From Euonymus europaeus (Eukaryota > Streptophyta > Magnoliopsida > Celastrales > Celastraceae), in NCBI GenBank assembly GCA_963580455.1, contig OY756957.1:20129001-20193000 (forward strand): a stretch of DNA of 64,000 nt. Reading direction: 5' to 3'. The position numbers were made by a program, and so were the translations under genes. Positions 59,518-64,000 of the stretch are shown here, one piece after another. Under the pieces are notes generated by a model. The model was not told the origin of the DNA and searched no databases. It worked only from the letters and a program-made list of their open reading frames with translations. Each line of letters begins with the position of its first letter. Positions within the stretch are counted from its first letter, which is position 1.

Positions 59518-59604
59518 CCTCTTTGTTCTCCTCTTAATTGCTTCTGTTATTATGTGCATCTTGGTATCGAAGCCAAATGAGGAACAAAGATACCAAGATG
59601 CTTC
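59518..59604 (+). repeat. Right copy of the primer-binding-site repeat, ending in a fold-back
   Basis: 59518-59578 repeats the left segment, ending in 'tggtatcgaagccaaat'. It is followed by 'gaggaacaaagataccaaga' and 'tgc', the reverse complement of parts of the same segment ('gcatcttggtatc', 'tttgttc'), so the end can fold back on itself. Satellite starts at about 59605. Confidence 0.75.
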
Positions 59605-59669
59605 GGAACAACCTATATGGTTTGAAATTACCCAACTCTATTCTTAGAGGAGCTTTTAACGGTTTTCCC
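59605..59669 (+). repeat. Satellite fragment (65 bp)
   Basis: Part of one 160-bp monomer ('aacaacctatatggtt' to 'taacggttttccc') between the pararetrovirus and an LTR fragment. Confidence 0.9.
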
Positions 59670-61768
59670 TGTGAGATCCCGACCCAAAAATATTATGTTT
59701 GGTTAAATTTTAAGTAATAAGTTATTGAAAAATGGGTTCGAAGAGATAACGGACCATTGGAAGTGTATAAGACCCTAAATGATAGTTTTTGAACTAGGTT
59801 CGGTAAATCGGTCATAACTTTTAGCACAGATATCCGTTTGGGGTCCATATATATCAAATCGAAGCTAAGACCGAGACGGAACTGAAAAATGAGGCCACAC
59901 GCCTAGGCGGTCCTTCTAGGTGGTGCGCCTAGGCGTGTACAAAACCGCCCAGTCCAGTGGCAACAAAAATGGAAATGGTGCATGGGCGCCTAGGCGCACT
60001 TTCTGTGCACGCCCAGGATAGCGCCCAGACCAGCAAGATCAACCTTGAAGTTAAGCCTAATGCGCCTAGGAGCAATTCTGAGCGCCTAGGCGCTCCCCGA
60101 GCAGTTAAGTGGCCCTACGCGACCAGAAAATGCATTTTTCTTGGTGAAGCGTGATTCTAATGAGAGAGAGAGAGAGAGAGAGAAAATTAGAGAGAGAAAG
60201 TGAGGTTTTGAGAGATTATTGAAGATTTGGAGCTTGGATTGAAAATTTAAACAAGATTTGGTGGAGATTTCCAAGATTCAAGTAAGTTTCTAGTTTTGTA
60301 AAATCTAGGGTTTTTCTAGATTTCGTTTGATTTGGTAATAGATGGAATGCAGGGCTTAGATATGTTGATTCCAGGGTTATTTATGATTGTTTTACTAGGT
60401 TTGATCATTGGTTTAGGTTGAGTTTTGAATTGGGTGGAGTTTGAAGGATTTGGTGAAATCCTAGAGAGAGAAGGTATGTCTCTCTTAATTTATGATTAAA
60501 TTCATGTTTTTATGATATATGGATGTTATTGATATGAGCATATGGGATTGGTTGGTTGAAATTGATAGGTTGAGAGAAAAGCTCGAAACCCTAGTTTGGG
60601 AATTTGAGTTGGTAAGCTTTTGCTTGGCTAATGAGGTAGGGATTCTTAACCCATTTTCTATTGTATTGTTCTTCTCTAAAGAGCGGTTGAAATTCTTCAT
60701 TGGTCTTTATTATTTGTGTTCTTGCCTAAATTGTTCCTTAGGAAGAACGAACCTTATTGTTAATTATTGATGAATTGCATACCCTTTGAATGCTTAATCA
60801 TCTATTGGGCATGATAAACCTCGTTCATGCATCATGTAGTTATGTATATATATATAGGATTGTTATATGTACGAGCATCTTTTGAATGACATTATTGGAC
60901 ATGAATTATAAATGCATTGGGTCTACGAGTATGGACTCGTAGTATCCTTAGGTTATATTTTTGTGATGATGTTGGATACCGAATGGGCACATTGTTGCCG
61001 GAATCGGGATTTCCATTATGTAGGTGCACCTATAGTCGTTCCGGGGCAAAGTGCAAGGGTTCCGATGATTTTCCAGAATATTCGTTGCCTGGTGCCAGGC
61101 GCTGTAAAGTGTAGCCCGAGGTTATGCATTGTTGTAACATTTTAGGATGTCATGTTGCTGCATTGAGCTTGTTTCAATATTCAGCCTTTACATTCTTTAT
61201 GATTCATCTTATTTTCCCCACTGAGCCTCCTGCTCACCCTATTCCTTTTCTGTATCCTTCAGGTGAGACTGGTGCTGAGAACCAGGCTGTGGATCAGTAG
61301 GAGGCGGCGTGACATGGAAGGCCACCCTAGGAGCACTAGGATATGTATTTGGTCGATTCAGAACCTTGGTTATGAATTAAGTACATATCGTACTTTTATT
61401 GGTTGACTATTATGTTACTTAAATACCTTCTCGGTATGTTGGATGGATGGTCGGGAGGTATGCCGTGTGATCGGGACTCTCGTACCTGGATAGTGGACCT
61501 TGGGTCCGGATTGATAGACTTTGATAGTCTTTGATGATATTATTGATATGAAGATGTTTTGCTTATTGATTGTATGTGATTAGGAGGCTTGAGGCCTTGC
61601 CTAGTGTGTGAATGTGGATAGATGGCCAGAGGCCCTGTTAGGCTGCGGAACTTCTCTGATTAGTATGGATTTTCTTTCACGTGCTAAGTGAGATGTGACT
61701 CCAGGTTGGCACCCTCCGATATACGGGGAGGTGCTGTCGGATTTCTGTTAGAATTCGGGGTTAGGTTG
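59670..61768 (+). mobile_element. LTR fragment of the copy B family, 3'-truncated
   Basis: Starts TGTGAGATCCC at 59670, the exact LTR start of copy B, now on the plus strand, and follows that LTR to 'ggggttaggttg' at 61768, about 100 bases short of the expected CA end. Four palindromic CCTAGG-centred motifs lie at about 59900-60095, and a GA run at 60162-60182. It is clearly more diverged from both copy B LTRs than they are from each other, so it is an older insertion. There is no internal element sequence on either side. Small ORFs inside (60519-60770, 60912-61145) are not supported. Confidence 0.9.
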
Positions 61769-64000
61769 AATAGTATACACCGAACAACCTAGATGATTCC
61801 AAATAACACAACTCTCTCATTAAGAGGAGCTTTTAACGGTTTTCCCTATTTGAGAACAAAAGTTGGTCTTTTGGCAACGAAACAATTTACGAAGCCTATA
61901 CTCGTAAAATTCTATATAAATAATTATGAATAGTGTACACCGAACAACCTAGATGGTTCCGAATAACACAACTCTCTCATTAAGAGGAGCTTTTAACGGT
62001 TTTGCCTAATTGAGAACGAAAGTTGGTCTTTTGGAAACGAAACAATTTACGAAGCCTAGACTAATAAAATTCGAAATAAAATAACTATAAAAGTGTACAC
62101 CGGACAACGTAGATGGTTTCTAATTACCCAACTTTCTCCTTAGAGGAGTTTTTAATAGTTTTACCTATTTGGAACGAAAGTTTGTCTCTTGGCAACGAAA
62201 AAATCTACGAATCTTATTCTCATAAAATTTGACATAAACTAACTATGAAAAGTGTATACCGAACAACCTAGATGGTTACAAATTACCAAACTCTCTCTTT
62301 AGAGGAGCGTTTAACGGTTTTGCCTATTTGAGAACGAAAGTTAGAATTTTGGCAACAAAACAATCTCGGAAGCCTATACTCATATACTTCGGCATAAAAT
62401 AAAAATAAAAAGTGTATACCGAATAACCTAGATGGTTCATAATTACCCAACTCTCTCCTTAGAGGAGCTTTTAGCGATTTTGCCTATTTGAGAAAGAAAG
62501 TTGGTCTTTTGGCACCGACAATCTACGAAGCCTATACTAAAAAAATTTGACAAGCAATAACAATAAAAATCATATACCGAACAATCTATATGGTTCAGAA
62601 TTACCCAAATCTATTCTTAGAGGAGCTTGTAACGGTTCTTCTTATTTGGGAACAAAAGTTGGTCTTTTGGCAGCAAAACAATCTACGAAGCCTATACTCA
62701 TATAATTTGACATAAACTAACTATAAAAAGTGTTTAGCGAACAACCTAGATGGTTCCGAATTACCCAACTCTCTCCTTAGTGGAGCTTTTGATGGTTTTG
62801 CCTATTTGAGAACGAAAGTTGATCTTTTGGAGACAAAACAATCTACAAAGCTTATACTCGTAAAATTTGACATAAAATAAAAATAAAAGGTGGACACCGA
62901 ACAGCCGAGATGGTTCGGAATTATCCAACTTTATTCTTAGAGGAGCATTGAACGGTTTTGGCTATTTGAGAACGAAAGTTGATCTTTTGGCAGCAAAACA
63001 ATCTACGAAGCCTTTTCTCGTAAAATTTGACATAAAATAACCAAAAAACGTGTACACCGAACAGCCTAGATGGTTCAGAACTACCACAACTCTATTCTTG
63101 GAGAAGCTTTTAACGGTTTTCCCTATTTGAGAATGAAAGTTGGTTTTTTGCCAACAAAATAATCTACGAAGCCTATACTAGTAAAATTCCACATAAACTA
63201 ACTATGAATAAGTGTACACCAAACAACTTAGATGGTTCCGAATAACACAACTCCCTCATTAAGAGGAGCTTTTAACGGTTTTGCCTATTTGAGAACAAAA
63301 GTTGGTCTTTTGCAAAACGAAACAATCTACGAAGCCCAACCTCTTAAAATTCGAAATAAAATAACTATAAAAAGTACACCGGATAATGTAGATGGTTCCT
63401 AATTACCAACCTTTCTCCTTAGAGGAGTTTTTAACAGTTTTAACTATTTGGAACCAAAGTTTGTGTCTTGGCAACGAAAAAAAATCTACGAAGCCTATTC
63501 TCGTAGAATTTGACATAAACTAACTATGAAAAGTATACAACGAACAACCTAGATGGTTCTGAATTACCCAACTCTCTCTTTAGAGGAGCTTTTAACGGTT
63601 TTGCTTATTTGAGAAAGAAAGTCGGTCTTTTGCCAACGAAATAATCTACGAAGCCTATACTAGTAAAATTTGACATAAAATAACAATAAAAAGTTTACAT
63701 CGAACAACATAGATGGTTCAGATTTAGCCAACTCTCTCTTTAGAGGAGCTTTTCAAGGTTTTGTCGATTTGAGAACGAAAGTTGGTCTTTTGGCAACGAA
63801 AAATTCTACGAATCCTATACTCGTATACTTCGATATACAATTAAAATAAAAAGTGTAAACCGAACAATCTAGATGGTTTAAAATTATCAAACTCTCTCCT
63901 TAGAGGAGCTTTTAGCGGTTTTGCCTGTTTGAGAATGAAAGTTGGTCTTTTGGCACCGAAACAATCTACGAAGCCTATACTCAAAAAATTTGACAAGAAA
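61769..64000 (+). repeat. 160-bp satellite array E (about 14 monomers, runs off the window)
   Basis: Begins with variants ('ccaaataacacaactctctc', 'gaatagtgtacacc', then a 'tttctaattacccaactttc' monomer) that match, in order, the last monomers of array D before the pararetrovirus (53820-54250). The same variant set comes again near 63200-63500, about 1277 bp further on. No gene seen. Confidence 0.95.

Larger units (their letters stand above)
54261..59604 (+). mobile_element. Endogenous caulimovirid (pararetrovirus) remnant, interrupted by a solo LTR
   Basis: Contains, in order: a primer-binding site, a leader, a 30K-type movement-protein ORF, a second ORF, a poly(A) signal, a tandem GC-rich cassette, and a second copy of the first about 57 bases including the primer-binding site. 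Without the solo LTR and one copy of its target duplication, the distance between the repeated segments is about 2.76 kb. No protease, reverse transcriptase, RNase H or coat zinc finger is visible. It is inserted in satellite and decayed by stops and shifts. An LTR-retrotransposon with a captured movement protein is a less likely reading. Confidence 0.65.

Overview
The window looks like repeat-dense nuclear DNA of a flowering plant, probably a eudicot; the species cannot be named from sequence. Evidence: plant-type Ty3/gypsy chromoviruses primed by initiator tRNA-Met, a Ty1/copia element of the SIRE/Maximus type, a Mutator-like transposon (MULE) with a ULP1-type protease gene, a caulimovirid-type endogenous pararetrovirus, and about 22 kb of a 160-bp satellite. 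I see no intact host gene. Every recognisable coding region belongs to a mobile or viral element, and most are broken by stops or frameshifts. The setting fits pericentromeric or other constitutive heterochromatin.

Layout. 1-959: 3' part of a probable Tat/Athila-type LTR. 960-6302: 3' half of a chromovirus (copy A, + strand) with its 3' LTR. 6303-9947: satellite array. 9948-31365: a MULE-derived block with a terminal region, a head-to-head SINE-like pair (10123-10476), a ULP1-type gene on + (11111-12873, resuming 29086-29416) and a MULE transposase on - (29957-31365). The ULP gene is interrupted by chromovirus copy C (-, 12874 to about 29085), itself split by the complete chromovirus copy B (-, 17915-26998, two LTRs of about 2.08 kb, target duplication AAGCA). 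31366-36794: satellite with a ten-monomer higher-order repeat. 36795-40555: 5' LTR and gag of a SIRE-like copia element. 40556-54260: satellite, cleanly interrupted by a solo copia LTR (41436-43814, target duplication GCCTA). 54261-59604: pararetrovirus remnant with a movement-protein ORF, a second ORF and a duplicated primer-binding region, interrupted by a second solo LTR of the same copia family (55155-57650). 59670-61768: truncated LTR of the copy B family on +. 61769-64000: satellite.

The nesting gives a relative order: satellite first, then MULE and pararetrovirus, then copy C into the MULE, then copy B into copy C. The two solo copia LTRs are later than the satellite and the pararetrovirus they interrupt. 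Copy B is youngest among the chromoviruses: its LTRs differ at only about 30 positions by eye.

Most unusual observations: the satellite's higher-order repeats of about 1.58, 1.30 and 1.28 kb; a CpG-decay pattern across monomers; a SINE-like palindrome with one arm carrying a 30-bp microhomology deletion; a roughly 2.76-kb pararetrovirus unit between two primer-binding sites that lacks any reverse transcriptase; a tandem GC-rich cassette in that unit; and an expanded 21-G run in one of two sister solo LTRs.
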